64,000 nt of DNA, from positions 64,545 to 128,544 of the forward strand of contig NW_019775550.1 in the NCBI RefSeq assembly GCF_001039355.2, in the 5' to 3' direction. How positions within the stretch are numbered: the stretch's first letter is position 1; each line of letters opens with the position of its first letter. The DNA is from Lingula anatina. Its lineage: Eukaryota > Brachiopoda > Lingulata > Lingulida > Lingulidae. This document shows positions 45,939 to 58,574 of the stretch, one piece after another. The notes under the pieces are model-generated. The model ran no database searches and was not told the origin of the DNA. It was given only the letters and a program-made list of their open reading frames with translations. The translations under genes were made by a program, and so were the position numbers.

Positions 45939-47638
45939 CTACGGTCCGAACAATGCAGAATCCTCAGATTTATTACAGAAATAACCAATCATTGCACCGA
46001 GAAATTCAGCCTTTGTAATCTCGCCACTGCCGTCGGCATCAGCCGCATCGAAGGAGGCCGCGAGAGCGCTCTGGGTCACGTGGTTCATACCAAATGTTAA
46101 CCCATGCTCGGCTCTACTCAGCTTGCAGCTCAGGTCGGAGTCGCTCTCTGAGAAGACACTTCGTGCCCAAATTCTTAGTTTTCTCTTCCTGTCGTCATTG
46201 TTACATACCGCGTTGCCTATGGCCAGAATAGCAGCAGAATCGATGTCAATGCCACTGTCAGGGATGACGAATACTGAGCTCCATGCCTCGGCTATAGTGT
46301 CTGTAATTTCGTCAGCGGTTTCCGAGTCAAGGGCGCTCTGTACTTCCTGCACTAGCTGTCCAACCGCCTCGGCTTTGGTCAGTATGCCGTCGCCGTCACT
46401 GTCGAAGAGGCGGGCGAATCGGCGTAGTTTCGTAGCCCATACCCCTGATTGGGACTGGTATGATAAAAATTTGAATTAATTTGATTAAAAAAAGCGGGTT
46501 TACAAATTGACTGAAAACAACTGTTGTTTGGTGTGTTCTGTCAGATGATTTCTGACATGAAATAACCATAATGCACATTTTAAAATGTCCTGTATTTATC
46601 AAATAAATATTTATTTAGTTTATTTAACCACGTGTTACACTTGATGATTTAAGAAACAAAACAAAAATAGAAAATTTAATCTAGGTAAAAAAACACCACA
46701 GGCATACATTCAGGAAAACGGAATGCCAAAGAAGTGCTACATACGCGCTGTCATATGTACTAAAATATTTTCAAGTATTTCGAGTGTTGAAAAATTTCAT
46801 GTTACACTCATCACCGTCACCGATATTTACTTTGCTGAGATGACTATCACAACTTCGGCTTACTGCACTACCTCGCAAATTATTGTGTCACGAGATNTGT
46901 TACACTTGATGATTTAAGAAACAAAACAAAAATAGAAAATTTAATCTAGGTAAAAAAACACCACAGGCATACATTCAGGAAAACGGAATGCCAAAGAAGT
47001 GCTACATACGCGCTGTCATATGTACTAAAATATTTTCAAGTATTTCGAGTGTTGAAAAATTTCATGTTACACTCATCACCGTCACCGATATTTACTTTGC
47101 TGAGATGACTATCACAACTTCGGCTTACTGCACTACCCCGCAAATTATTGTGTCACGAGATCCCCCCCTCCCCCCCCCCCATAAAAAAAACTTAGGTTAT
47201 CTCATACATTTAGTTAGTTTAAATACATGTACGAGCCAAGTGTCAATTATCCCGTTTTGATCCCGTTGATAGCGACCTTCCTCAAAACGACGCAGTAGAC
47301 GCAAGAGATCCAACGGGACAAATAAAAACTACAAATCAACACCAGACAACACCGAACTACAGAAACTAACAAACAAATATAACAAATATCCTTATCGACA
47401 TTGATTTAAAAGACAATAAAACTGAGTGATAAACGCTGTAAACCACGTGACTTACCCCTCTTAGTTCCAAAAGTTTCTCATTGAGAACGTCTTGAAGTTC
47501 TCTTCTTAGGACATCTTCATACAGATTTTCCAACTCTCGAGACGGCTTCGCGAGCTTCGGTACTTTGCGTAATGCGTCCGCTGACAGCAGGCAAGTGCTC
47601 AAAGCCAACAGGAGGAGAAACGGCTTAAAGCTGGTCAT
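45939..47638 (-). CDS. secreted EF-hand protein 4 (sarcoplasmic calcium-binding protein-like)
   Basis: Minus-strand exons 47638-47456 (61 codons) and 46454-45939 (171 codons plus TAG) join in phase 0, giving 232 residues. The signal peptide is MTSFKPFLLLLALSTCLLSA. The frame is open further upstream, but the ATG at 47638 aligns with the starts of the paralogues and makes the signal peptide N-terminal. Loops are DSDGDGILTKAE, DSDLSCKLSRAE (two neutral residues at coordinating positions, likely weak) and DADGSGEITKAE. The end is LFGP. The intron contains an allelic-looking duplication at an assembly join (46633-47161), so its true length is probably about 265 nt less. A minus-strand AATAAA lies at 45696-45691. 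Confidence 0.88.
46633..47161. other. 264-nt tandem duplicate across a single-N join (probable assembly artefact)
   Basis: 46633-46896 and 46898-47161 are identical except for about one base (CCTCGCAAAT against CCCCGCAAAT), separated only by N at 46897. This is the signature of two overlapping contig ends or two haplotypes that were placed side by side. Confidence 0.85.
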
Positions 47639-48400
47639 CGTTGGTTTACCCGTGAACAGGAGCAAGCTGGAACTTCTGCACACAAGGGTAGACGGGTCCA
47701 AATGTTGCAGTGTAAACAACGGGAAGATCACTAATATAAGCGAAAAAATTACTTTTGGAATATCAAAAGTAGAGATGTCTCTTACTTGTCTTCGCTTTCA
47801 TTACCCACGTTGCCCCAAAGCAAATGTAAGTCCAACCTTTATTGTCTCATTCATTTTGACTTCTATAGTTTTTGCCACCCTAATAATATAGCTCATAAAG
47901 TGACAACCGTAATTTAGACTCTGACAGCTGAGTGACGTGACCACAGTGGTTATTTCACAGTTATCATGCATTTTCATTGTATATCCACCCTTTGAAAACA
48001 AGAGTGCACTTGGTCATTTCACCGATGACAGTCTTTGGCAGTAACCGTGTGACCACAAGGCAGACACGTGTGTTATGTAAATGTCGCCAGCCGGCAAACT
48101 GTTACAATGTAACNAGACTCTGACAACTGAGTGACGTGACCACAGTGGTTATTTCACAGTTATCATGCATTTTCATTGTATATCCACCCTTCAAAAACAA
48201 GAGTGCACTTGGTCATTTCACCGTTGACAGTCTTTGGCAGTAACCGTGTGACCACAAGGCAGACACGTGTGTTATGTAAATGTCGCCAGCCGGCAAACTG
48301 TTACAATGTAACGATGTGTGGGAGATTAGAAGGTGGGCAGTGTCTGGGTATCTGTGAGACTTCTATTTATAGCAATATTATACGGGGACTTGTAGGCCCA
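47639..48400. promoter_or_regulatory. leader, promoter and upstream block of EF-hand gene 4
   Basis: 47639-47720 aligns with the leaders of genes 2 and 3; a TTATATTAG on the minus strand stands where gene 1 has TATATAAA. The upstream block at 47916-48113 is repeated at 48115-48312 across a single-N join. Confidence 0.5.
47916..48312. other. 198-nt tandem duplicate across a single-N join (probable haplotype artefact)
   Basis: 47916-48113 and 48115-48312 differ at only a few positions (for example GACAGCTG against GACAACTG, and CCGATGAC against CCGTTGAC), with N at 48114 between them. The same pattern as at 46897. Confidence 0.8.
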
Positions 48401-48431
48401 TGAGGCCGGGTGAGGCTCTCACATGTCACGT

Positions 48432-48434
48432 TAA

Positions 48435-48465
<31 letters not shown>

Positions 48466-48526
48466 ATATACAGTGTACCTACTGAGATGTCAGGCTGTAT
48501 TTATTTATTTATTTATTTTTAGTTTT

Positions 48527-48554
<28 letters not shown>
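48432..48554. repeat. facing (AATA)n and (TTTA)n microsatellites
   Basis: (AATA)n at 48432-48469 and (TTTA)n at 48498-48554 are inverse to each other with a 28-nt spacer, so together they can form a long hairpin. Confidence 0.85.
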
Positions 48555-48557
<3 letters not shown>

Positions 48558-50738
48558 GTTTTCATTTTTTAATTATTTTTTTTCATTTCTTTCCTCCAGT
48601 ATTGAAAATTTAATTATTCCCATGTTCTTTTTGCACTTAAGTTGGATCTGTCGCCTAAAATCGGGTTTGAAATGATAATTTTGCTCTTTTTCGGCGATTG
48701 GAAAGGTGACAATAGTACAATCAATCATAAAATCACTTTCAATTTTTTCTTAAGAAGCCGGCTTAGAATAAACAATTTTCATGTATCACATAAATTGCAT
48801 AGGCGTAATTTAAAATAAATATTCATTCTTGGCTAGAACCACATAGTTGACAAGAGAAGAGAACTATTACGTTCAATCTCCGTGTTTGGCTTTCGGAGAT
48901 ATTCAATTGGTATTATTCTATCTCTCTCTGTAGTACAGTTTGCATGGGTTTGACAGCAGCTTTGTTGGAACACTGTATTACCAAATCGAATTTTTAAAAG
49001 TCCCCCTAGAGGAAGCAATATAAAATGTAACTGCCAATATCTTAAAACAGCAAAAATGGGCATATGTAGAACCTTATAATTCTCAGTTTTCAAATTTTCT
49101 TAGTCAAAAAAAAATAAACGAAGGATGTTTTAAGACGTTACTGTAAATAGAAATTCTTCAACTTCTCTCTCTTTCTTACCCCACCCTCCTCTCTCCCCCT
49201 CTCTCTTATTTGTAACTATATTGCAACAGTATCCAAGCACGTGTATTGTTGCACTGTGTTGGTGTTACTCCAGCAATAGTAACCGATATTGATGCTGCCA
49301 ACTCAACCGAAATGGGGCAATGACTGAAGGTGACATTTTAATACGGAGCAATCACAAGGTGCCAAGTAGTTGTTTAGAACCTTTGTTGTAATTATTAGAA
49401 AAACGCACTTGACTTTTTGGCACTTATCCCATCGAGATGGCATTCCTGAAAGGTTGATTAAGAAAGCGGTGACGGTTTAGGTATCTACCCTGTTATTATG
49501 ATGGAGGTGAATTAGCCCCCCCCCCCCCTCCCGTGATGGGGTCTTTCCTACACAAGAAATTTAGCAATAAGGATGGTATCACGCCTACTGTCCCTCAAAG
49601 CAATCTGTACACGTAGCAAAACAAGTTTACCAACAGCAATGCAAACTTTTAAGGAGCACATTTTGATTGATTATATTATTTTGTCAAAGGATCACATTAA
49701 TTTTCAATTTATACTGGTAAATATGGCAATGTTTTATTACCAAAAAAACACACAAAAGTAACCTATTATATAGCCAAAAAAGGGGGTTTGGTTACCCTCT
49801 ACCATGAGTATAGTCAGAAGTGAGTTTAAATACAAGTATAATTTTCGGTAAACCAAAGATGCAGAAACTGAATTAAATTTTATAGAAAAATAGTTTTAAA
49901 ATAATTATAATTGATTAATCTAATTAAAAGCTTAACTAATGGAATAAAAAGAAAAACTGGTACTAGTAGTAGCAGTCTTCTATATTATACAGACAACCTT
50001 GCTGTAACCGTAGCTATTGTAAAGGTAGCACCTCTTTTCCGCCCATGATGGCTCAACATACCGAGTTCTAAATTCATAGGCTACAGCGTGCATAATAATC
50101 CCCCAGCATAGGAGACAAAACACCCATAACAAAAAAAAAACATTTGGTACAGTGTATGATACTAAATAGTTTCACCTGTAAGATAAAAAAAGGTCGTGAA
50201 ATTTCATAAGTTGAACATGTGAAATAAAAAGACGTTTGTGTCAAGGGTGCTAAACTATTTTATTTGAGGCCCCAATGATTGATGACGCGATATGTCTTTG
50301 CACTTTGTTCAACTTCTTTAGCCCGCTAGAGCAAAAAAGATCTGACGCAACTAATACGGATTATATATGCTGGCAACAGGTCCATTTTCTTGCATATTGC
50401 AATGTAATTAAAACCACGCATGCTCATTGGTCACGTTATCAGTGTTTGTTTACACACTCGAACGATTAAAATAAGCATATAATTAATTGCGTGTAGATTT
50501 ATCCCAAAATAATCTCCATTTGAACCAACAATTGAGGCACGTAGATTTTCTAAGCATTCATTGTATCCAAGTTTCTTAGCGTATTAGGCCAGGTAATAAT
50601 GTCTAAGGACAAGCACAAAGGACACGTAAAACTTTCGGGCACATTGCGTGGGGTATTGTTCGTTGAAAAGCATTGCCGGCGCTGTATCAGATTTACTGCC
50701 TAGGGGTGTCACTCGATAATACACCTGGAGAGGTCTCT

Positions 50739-50748
<10 letters not shown>

Positions 50749-50788
<40 letters not shown>
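50749..50788. repeat. (CT)n microsatellite
   Basis: About 20 uninterrupted CT units following a C-run. Confidence 0.9.
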
Positions 50789-50792
<4 letters not shown>

Positions 50793-53231
50793 AGCCTTGT
50801 TTGTCATAAGCCTATGTACATCTCTCTGATTTACATTTGGATGTCGTTTATACACATACGACCTACATCGTTTTTCAAAATTTGTGCCTCGGTATGTAGA
50901 AAAAAAGAATTCGCTACAATTTGCTGTACCTTCCAAGCTTTAATTATGAATGTCGTCCAATACCTGCTCGATTTTGCATCACCAACCAGTCGCATTTCGG
51001 GTGCTCTCAAATGAATAACCCTAAACAATCGAGAACATAATCCAACTGAAATAATTCTTAAACAAATAATGTCTTCTATAGCCTGCTTAAAGCTGCCAGT
51101 GCCCCCACCCTGTTCTTCCCCCCGCGTGACCCGAGTTAAGGTAGCTGCCATAGTGTAAACATTGAACACTGAGGTATTCAATGGCTTCAAGGCGGCGGGC
51201 AATGGTGTACCGTTCTTAAACTGTTCTTTTAATTTCTCATCAAAAAGGACACTTTAAACGACTACAGACACTGAACAAGATATACGAATTACGAGGGTTG
51301 GCAATGGACAGAAAAGGTAAGAATTTGTGATGACATTTCTCTCATATTTTTTGGCGTTTGTGTGCCCGAGTTCTCTGGTCGTCTGCGTTTTTCTTCTCAA
51401 AGAGGTCACGTGGCCGCCATAGCTCGGCAGGTCGTAAACATCTTTGTTACTGGATCTATTTTTAAACCCGTTGGTTATTTTCGTTTAATGAAGCGGAACT
51501 CGTATTCTAGCTGCCCTATCCGTTTTTTACTGACTAGACTCTCGTAAATTTTTGGCGCCTTATTGGTCGTGAAGACCCCCACTTTTAACAGGTGAGCCAA
51601 CACCAATTACTACGATGGGCCTCTTTACACACACTGGAACGGCGTAGCTGAAACTCTGTCTGACGACTACTCGCTATCTTGAGAAGCTATTAAGTTGCCA
51701 GTCTGTCAAACTACAGTTAACTGCACCGCCCGATGTGAAAAAGGTCTCAGCTTCTCTCTCTCTCTTTCTCTCTCTCCCCCCAAGTATCAGGAGATTCGCC
51801 ATTACTCAAGGAACTTACGAAACCTATCTTGATCTGATTCAACTGATTCAAAGCTCTCTGTAAATGACAATAATTTATTAGTAGCAATGGAAATTTTGTA
51901 GTATTGATAATTATTATCAAACACTCTTCACTTCTATAGTATCTTAGAGATATAAAGTCTTATCTAGATATAAAGTCTCAAATCTTGAATTAACAAGGAA
52001 TGCACGAATGTGTATTCCAGCCAATGGAGTAAAGGAAATATTGATATAGAAAACTTTTGTTCATTGGAAAATTTCTGTGTGTAAGTTATAATGTTCGGTA
52101 AAGACTTAATCTCTTGGGGACTACTGGAAAATCGTTGATAAACTTTTCGTGCAAGATGTAGAGACAGAGGTACAGTGTGCATTGTCTAGAACCTTTGTAC
52201 ATGAGACATTGAACTTTACTGGAAATTCTAACATTTTCCCTTAATTTACCGCTTTCAAAAACATTCACAGAACTACGATCAATCAACTTGTTTTTGAGTT
52301 TTGACTTTTCAGTTTTGTAAGTCACTGAAGAAAGAGGGCATAAGTTAAAATTTAGAAATTGATAACTCAAAAACAGTTTTTTGGTTCTTTCCACTGTAAT
52401 GTGTGGGGTTATGGCTTACCATAGTGATGAAGGAAGTAATGGAATTTATTAGGAAATGGGACAATGACAACAGTATTTATTATTATTATTATTATTATTT
52501 TAAGCGAAATATCATTGTTATTATTATGAGGAATAGCTGAATCTGTTACTACACAATAGATCCCTCCACAAATTCCGATATGAGAAATTTACATAGAAAT
52601 TCTTTAACCTCTACCGTTGCCAAGGAATGCTTTCTCTCTAGATATTTACAGATATGTCTCTAGGTTAAATGATGACACTTTTTTTGCACTGTGAGAGAAA
52701 AGTGCACATAATTATCTTCGACTCTGGCAGAGGGAAGAAATCCTTCCATGTCTCGGTCACCTGTTTTAGTGCATTATTCCTAGTGAACGACAGCGTGAGT
52801 TGATAGTATATGACTGCAATGCTAGGGTACTAGGTAAAAATAAGTGCGTGTCACGAAGATTAGCCTAGAGTGGCAGGACTTATTTGAACAAAACCGTTCG
52901 TTAAATACCCTACTATTTTTTTAATCATACACGCGTGTGTTTTAACGTCACGGTATTGTTGACGGACACAGTGCAGTCAAAACACTGGCTCTGTTTGGTA
53001 AAAATAACACATGGACCTCGGCTGTGGAGGCGGACAAACAAAAGTCGTTGGTACCACTCCTTGCTGACATACCTGGCGCGCAGGGTGTGGCCCCAGACTG
53101 AAATTATTGTGTTTAGAAAACTAATGGTTGTTCTGACCAAAGACGAATATACATCTTCGACGTTAAGTGTATATATTTAAGTCTGTTATTTTGCGCCTTG
53201 CACCAGTCACTGTCTGAAGCCTGTGATTTAG

Positions 53232-53238
53232 ACAGAGA

Positions 53239-53272
<34 letters not shown>

Positions 53273-53413
53273 AAGAGAAAGACAGAGAGAGAGAAAAGGA
53301 GGAGATGAGAGAAGGGAAGGAGAGAGAGGGGGAGAGAGAATGAGAGAGAGGGAGGAGGAGAGAGAGAAAAAGGAGAGAGAGAGAAGAGAGAGAAGGGAGA
53401 GAGAGAGAGAGTA
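53232..53413. repeat. (GA)n-rich tract, about 180 bp
   Basis: Purine-only or nearly purine-only sequence on the plus strand (GA, GGA and AAGG variants) with a nine-G run near 53264. Long open frames on the minus strand (Ser/Leu/Pro) come from this tract. Confidence 0.9.
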
Positions 53414-55037
53414 GGGGGTAGGGGGGGCAGGAGGGGTTCAATGGGTGCAGAATCATACAATAATACCCACTTACTCTGATGAACGAATGGGTTGATATAA
53501 CAATAATGTGAACAAGACTCTATCTGCAGTAGAAAGCTCTTATAACTGCCATCCAACATACTAAAAAAATGCCGATTTATTCATGGGCCTGCAAAGATAG
53601 CTTGGAGTATATCAGAATACGACAATTGGACTTAATGTATTGGCCTTTGCATTTCTTAAATAATATGTATTTTATCATACATGTATCTTTGTTCACTATC
53701 AAGCCCTTTTTGATCCCGTTTCTTTGATGCAAGAAGGGTTTACCAGATGAAAACTAAGTGCGTTAAAGTTGAAGTTGTTGATCGGCTGCTGTTCATTGAT
53801 GTGCGTAATCTGAAGTAGCTTATGTAAACAGCATGTGGCATTCGATAATCAACTGTGAATAGTGACGCGGTTCAGCGGTTCGTTCACTTGGGGATATCGG
53901 TCAATGATTCTTTTCTTTCTGTTTTATTACTCGTCTTTCCTTCCTTCCTTTCTATCTATCAATCTACCTTCCTTCCTTCCACTTTCCCTTTCATTGACCA
54001 TGGTCTATCTTAGAAAACACCAAATGTGTTTTGTGTTGTTCAGCATAGGTTTATTCTATTCATCCATTTGAGCGTTTGTCGTTTTGAAGTAATATTTTAA
54101 TAAAAGCACCTTAAATCAAGAATGTTCGTATGACTGATTCTTACCGTGGAGACAGTAGGTTAATTTAATCCACTTTTCACCTTCAAATATGTATATTTAA
54201 ACGAAAGAAAGTGGCTGAATCGATCCTCCATACGACGTTTGTCATCATTTAACTTCAAATGACATCAAATGACTCTTCCATTGAAAATCTTCTAACTGAA
54301 TTGACTGGAATTGGATAGAATGCGCAAGAATTGGATGGTCATTTCTGCCATGATTTTAACTGTTATTGATGCGGTCACTAATTTGATGTCTTTTTTTTCT
54401 GTTTGGCAGGTTTTAACATCTTGTTTTTTTTTAAATTTATTTTCAACGCTTTTAGCTACTTTTGATATTTTCTTTTATTGGTGGGTCAGCCACAACTTTA
54501 ATCCCGTTTCTGAAAAAAATAATATAGGATTTTTCTGATTGCATAGGTTTGTTTTTGTTTTTGGTCTGTTTTTTTAAGAGGACACGTGGTCAGACTATAC
54601 CGAAATGTCACAAACACTTTTGTTTAGGGATTTATTTTTAGACCTATCGGATATTTTTATTTCGGTGTCACCACCAAAGACCACAGGGTGTCTGAAAATG
54701 AATTTCCCTTTTGTGTGGCTTTATTTATTGTTATTATTATTTTTCTTTTGATAAGCTACTTCTTTGAGATGTTTCTTTGGTGAAAGAAAGAAATAACTTT
54801 TGTCTGAGGAAGCGCCTGATATTTCATTCGTGAACTTTATGTAGTTTCGTCTTATCAAAGAAATTGCAATATTCATGGTCGAAGGTATTTCTCTTACATC
54901 TTGTATGTGCCAAAGAAACGAAACATTTGCCTTTTGTTGAAACCAGCCAGGACTTGACGACAAGAACTGGGCGTTTTAAGAAAAAAAAAGATACACTAAC
55001 GCACGTAGGCATATGGAATTTTACTTGGCCGGTGTAA

Positions 55038-55190
55038 CGTGACAGAGAGTTCCCCATGATAGAGAATCCGCTTCCCATTCAATTGTACAGGTGAACCTCA
55101 CCCTAGGTTTGGACCCACTTAGGTCAGACTAACCCTAACCGTTATAGCTAGATGGGGGGAAACCCTCAGTTTCATTACACCGGCAGCTTA
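55038..55190 (+). repeat. dispersed repeat, copy 2 (first copy at 1470-1640)
   Basis: Same ordered blocks as copy 1: CTTCCCATTCA, TTGTACAGGTGAACCTC, CACTTAGGTCAGACTAACC and a closing CCCTCAGTTTCATTACAC. Confidence 0.8.
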
Positions 55191-56145
55191 GGTTGCACAA
55201 TGCGTCGCCACAACAGTATTGGAAACGATGCACAACTAACACAATCGCCACTTTGTACATAATGAATAGTCTTACTGTAGGTTTTATTTGTGGGCTGTGT
55301 GCTTAACTCTAAATGCAAAAAAGTGATTACTTTCATTATATGTCATATGCGATATTACAGTTGAAAGAATACACGTGCCTTCAAAAGCCTTTTTCTCGTA
55401 TTATTTTGCTTTTCCCATCTATTTCGATTTTTTTTTTTTTTTTTTTTTTTTTTGAAACTGGACATGAATTTGTTTTGGGCAGAGGAAAAGTACAGTCAGT
55501 GTAATGTAATAGCAAAAGCAAGAGAAATCCAAAAATTCCTACGTCTTCATCCTTATACAAGAACCCCTCCCACCCGCAGCCCTAGCTTGCAGAGTGAACG
55601 ACTCACCCTGAGACGCAAGTTTATAACCACTCCTTTCGTATTTCATGATACCATACGCTAGGAAGGCCTGACAGGAAACCCAGTGTCCGTGGCCCCAACT
55701 CTAAGGTGAAACATTCCGACTCATTAAATCACCTCTATTTCTGACATTTGTCCTCACGGGTTAACCACGAGTCAGGTAGAATTAAAACCTTTAACAAGAA
55801 TCGAAGGCTTATACTGTAGATGCCATTTTGATGCAATGTTATCTTGGAGCTCAGTTATTCTTCTCACTTGTATTGAGTGAAAATATTTACGAAATCAGCG
55901 GACATGTATTTCTGGGTTAAGATTAAGAGAAAAGAAAGAGTGACCCGACGACTGCCTAGAAACCAGAAGTTAAAGACCACTCTGCTGAGGACAAGAGCTG
56001 ATAAAACACCTGATATGTTATTAAGCAAATATTTGGCTCTGTGCTCCGTTATTAAAAGCATTCAGATTTAAACTGAAATAGTATTAGTGTGATGATCTAA
56101 ATGAATTACATTCACCAAACGTGTAAAGTGCATGTATTACTTTTA

Positions 56146-56149
<4 letters not shown>

Positions 56150-56188
<39 letters not shown>

Positions 56189-56199
56189 GGGGGGGGGGG
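56150..56199. repeat. (GT)n plus G-run
   Basis: About 18 GT units followed by a run of 12 or more G. Confidence 0.9.
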
Positions 56200-58524
56200 C
56201 TCTATGGTAGACAATGGCAGCAGTGTTTTTTTTTTCGTGTGTAAGACACACTTGCGCGTGCGTGCACACACACACACACATTCACACACACAAGCACATT
56301 ACAGTGCATTCATCTAATCAAGACAGCTACAGTGTACATACATGTAACTAGGTTCAATATCGAATTCCTGTCAAAATGCTTCAACAAATGATACAAATCT
56401 CTGATACAAATCTCACTCTCTGTGATATTGATTAATGCAATAACCTTTTAATACTTTTGCTAAAAAACTAAAAAATACTTGATATTGTTTAGTCCCACGA
56501 CGGAAGCTCACACACGGTTGTGTTTTATTTTTTTAAATCATGGCTGTCTAGTTAATAAATCTAATAATCTATGACTATGAACGATGTGTCAAACTCAGTT
56601 CTTATCTTACCCCGGTTTCAAATCTCTGCGCCTTTTTCTCGTCTTGCATGGATAAAACGTAAACAGCATGAAATGTGTTATACCTGTCCCATTTGTAGGT
56701 GAATGACCCGTTGACGTAATCTTGTTTACGATGCATTCGATCTGCCTGGCAGCCCTGGGCTAGCATTATAGTACGGCCTAATTCCAAAATAGTTTACTTT
56801 GAGATACAAGTAGCTCCCTATATCAACAAATGCTTCAAGGCATAAAGGATAGTTTTGAAATTGGAAACAGCTTAAGCGGAACTGTATGTCTTTAAGAAAT
56901 ACGAGAAGCTTCGGCAATTGTCCCTCGTTCATAGTACAAAGGTTGGATGCAATCTACAATGTAAATTTTCACAAGGATATTTACTTGGTCCACGTCACCA
57001 AAAAGTGTTTTTCTTGCATGACAAATTAAATATGGAACGTATTGTGCTGCAAAATTCTTAGGGTACACCTTCAACCCAGCTTTCCCATTCCTTGTAGTCA
57101 AAACTAGTTTTTTTTCAACGTTGGCGTTAATATAAATATAGGTGATTCAATATTAATATTAATAAAGATATTTCAAATGAAATAAGCTTTAAAGTAAATA
57201 AATTGCGCGGCACTGTTGCACTGAATAAAAACAATTTGGTAGAGTTTTTTTACATCTGTTATATTTGATTTATAATAATATTCTGTTCAGAATTTTTTTT
57301 GAAACTGTCCAAGATGGATTTTATGTAGGCTTGACACTTACCATTCATATATATCTGAGGGAATTCTATAACGATAAGAAACCAAGCGCTTTAAAACGTT
57401 CACTTTAGGGCACTTGATCTCGAACAGTTATAAACTAATAGTCCAGGTACGCAAGAGTGATCCCAAGACTCGCACCACCTGCGATGTTGAAATGTAACAA
57501 ATGTACATAACTTAACGTTTACTGTGAAAACAATACACTATTCTTCTACATTTTACTAACTGCCTTAGTAATGAAGAGGCTGACGTGAGAGTGCATTTGG
57601 CGGTTGTCCAGTCTACGGCAGACCAGTGGCTACTAGCAAACAAGTATGAATGAAAATAAGCGTGACCTCTGACCTGAATCTCAGCCATAGGGTGCGAGTC
57701 CAAGCTGTAAACAATCATCCTCCACAAACAGGTCTCGTTATCAATACAGTGATTATGATTACAACTGAAGGGGTAGTGAGCCACAGTGAGGCTCAGGTAG
57801 TTAATAAACATCGCCCCTTTTATAAGACGGGTGACAAAACAAACTCCTGCGATTGCATGAACGGCTTGGCTTAAATCTGATAAGTTACAGACGCTCGAAG
57901 TCAATAACAAACTTGAAGCGAATTAAGAGAGAGAAATAACACGAGTGACATTAATTTTCCAATAGTCAACGACTGATCGACATCTACGAAAGCCTAGAGA
58001 ACGAAGTACATGTAGATGGTGCGTTTCATTCAAACGGTACCTGCCCAAAATCCATTTGGTTTTGTTTGGTATGTATCTTATGTATCTGATGTTGGATACG
58101 GTATAAATATAGGTTAACTTTTATCTTTATTTGTTTAGATTAAATGGCGTCAATTTACTTCTAATGTTTCCGGTATCACACGTACCTATGCCAGAATGAA
58201 ATCGTTTCTTGAGGATGGATTGAACTTCATATGTTTAACTTTTTTTTTTTTTTTTTTTTGATTGCGCATTCCGCTAAGACAGTTCATTTTAGCGTGTGTT
58301 TTTTTCTTCTGGATAAAACGAAAAAGTCATAACAATTTTCAAACTAGCTAGATTAGGTTTACATCTTTTAGGTAGGGATTTAATCTTCGCGCGATAACCG
58401 GGCAATGTAGTGTTAGTGAGTACAAATCTAAAAGATCGTTTCGCTTGTTTACATGATCTAGGCGTGACGCACGTGACTATATTTTGGTCTATTTTAAGTG
58501 GGGGACATCTGAATTTAATTCAAA

Positions 58525-58574
58525 ATGACGGACGGAAGGAGACTGTTAGAAAATGTACGAAAGCGCCAGCTCAG
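58525..58574 (+). CDS. candidate short first coding exon (unassigned)
   Basis: ATG at 58525 opens MTDGRRLLENVRKRQL and reaches a good donor (CAG|GTTAGT) in phase 2. The basic, charged start resembles many cytosolic protein N-termini. It cannot be spliced directly to the exon at 61052, because the next codon would be TGA. The following 592-N gap could hide its partner exon. Confidence 0.3.

Larger units (their letters stand above)
48555..58524. other. gene-poor, repeat-rich region
   Basis: About 10 kb with no exon chain I can support. It holds microsatellites (50749, 53232, 56150), T-runs near 55430 and 58240, and the second copy of the 1470 repeat (55038-55190). Open frames here (for example 55452-55661 plus and 57512-57910 minus) show no domain, no homologous neighbour exon and no splice context. 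A short ATG followed by GTAAGA at 51306 could be a first exon but has nothing to join to. Confidence 0.55.

Noticed and set aside
53113-53559. 148-residue minus-strand frame rich in Ser, Leu and Pro
   Set aside because: It is the translation of the GA/CT tract at 53232-53413.
51394-54660. Weak similarity between 51394-51490 and 54570-54660 (AGAGGTCACGTGG and TCTATTTTTAAACCCGTTGG-like words)
   Set aside because: The match is short and interrupted and could not be distinguished from chance by eye.
57512-57910. 132-residue minus-strand frame
   Set aside because: No recognisable domain, no flanking exons and ordinary AT-rich context; a frame of this length is expected by chance in 64 kb.
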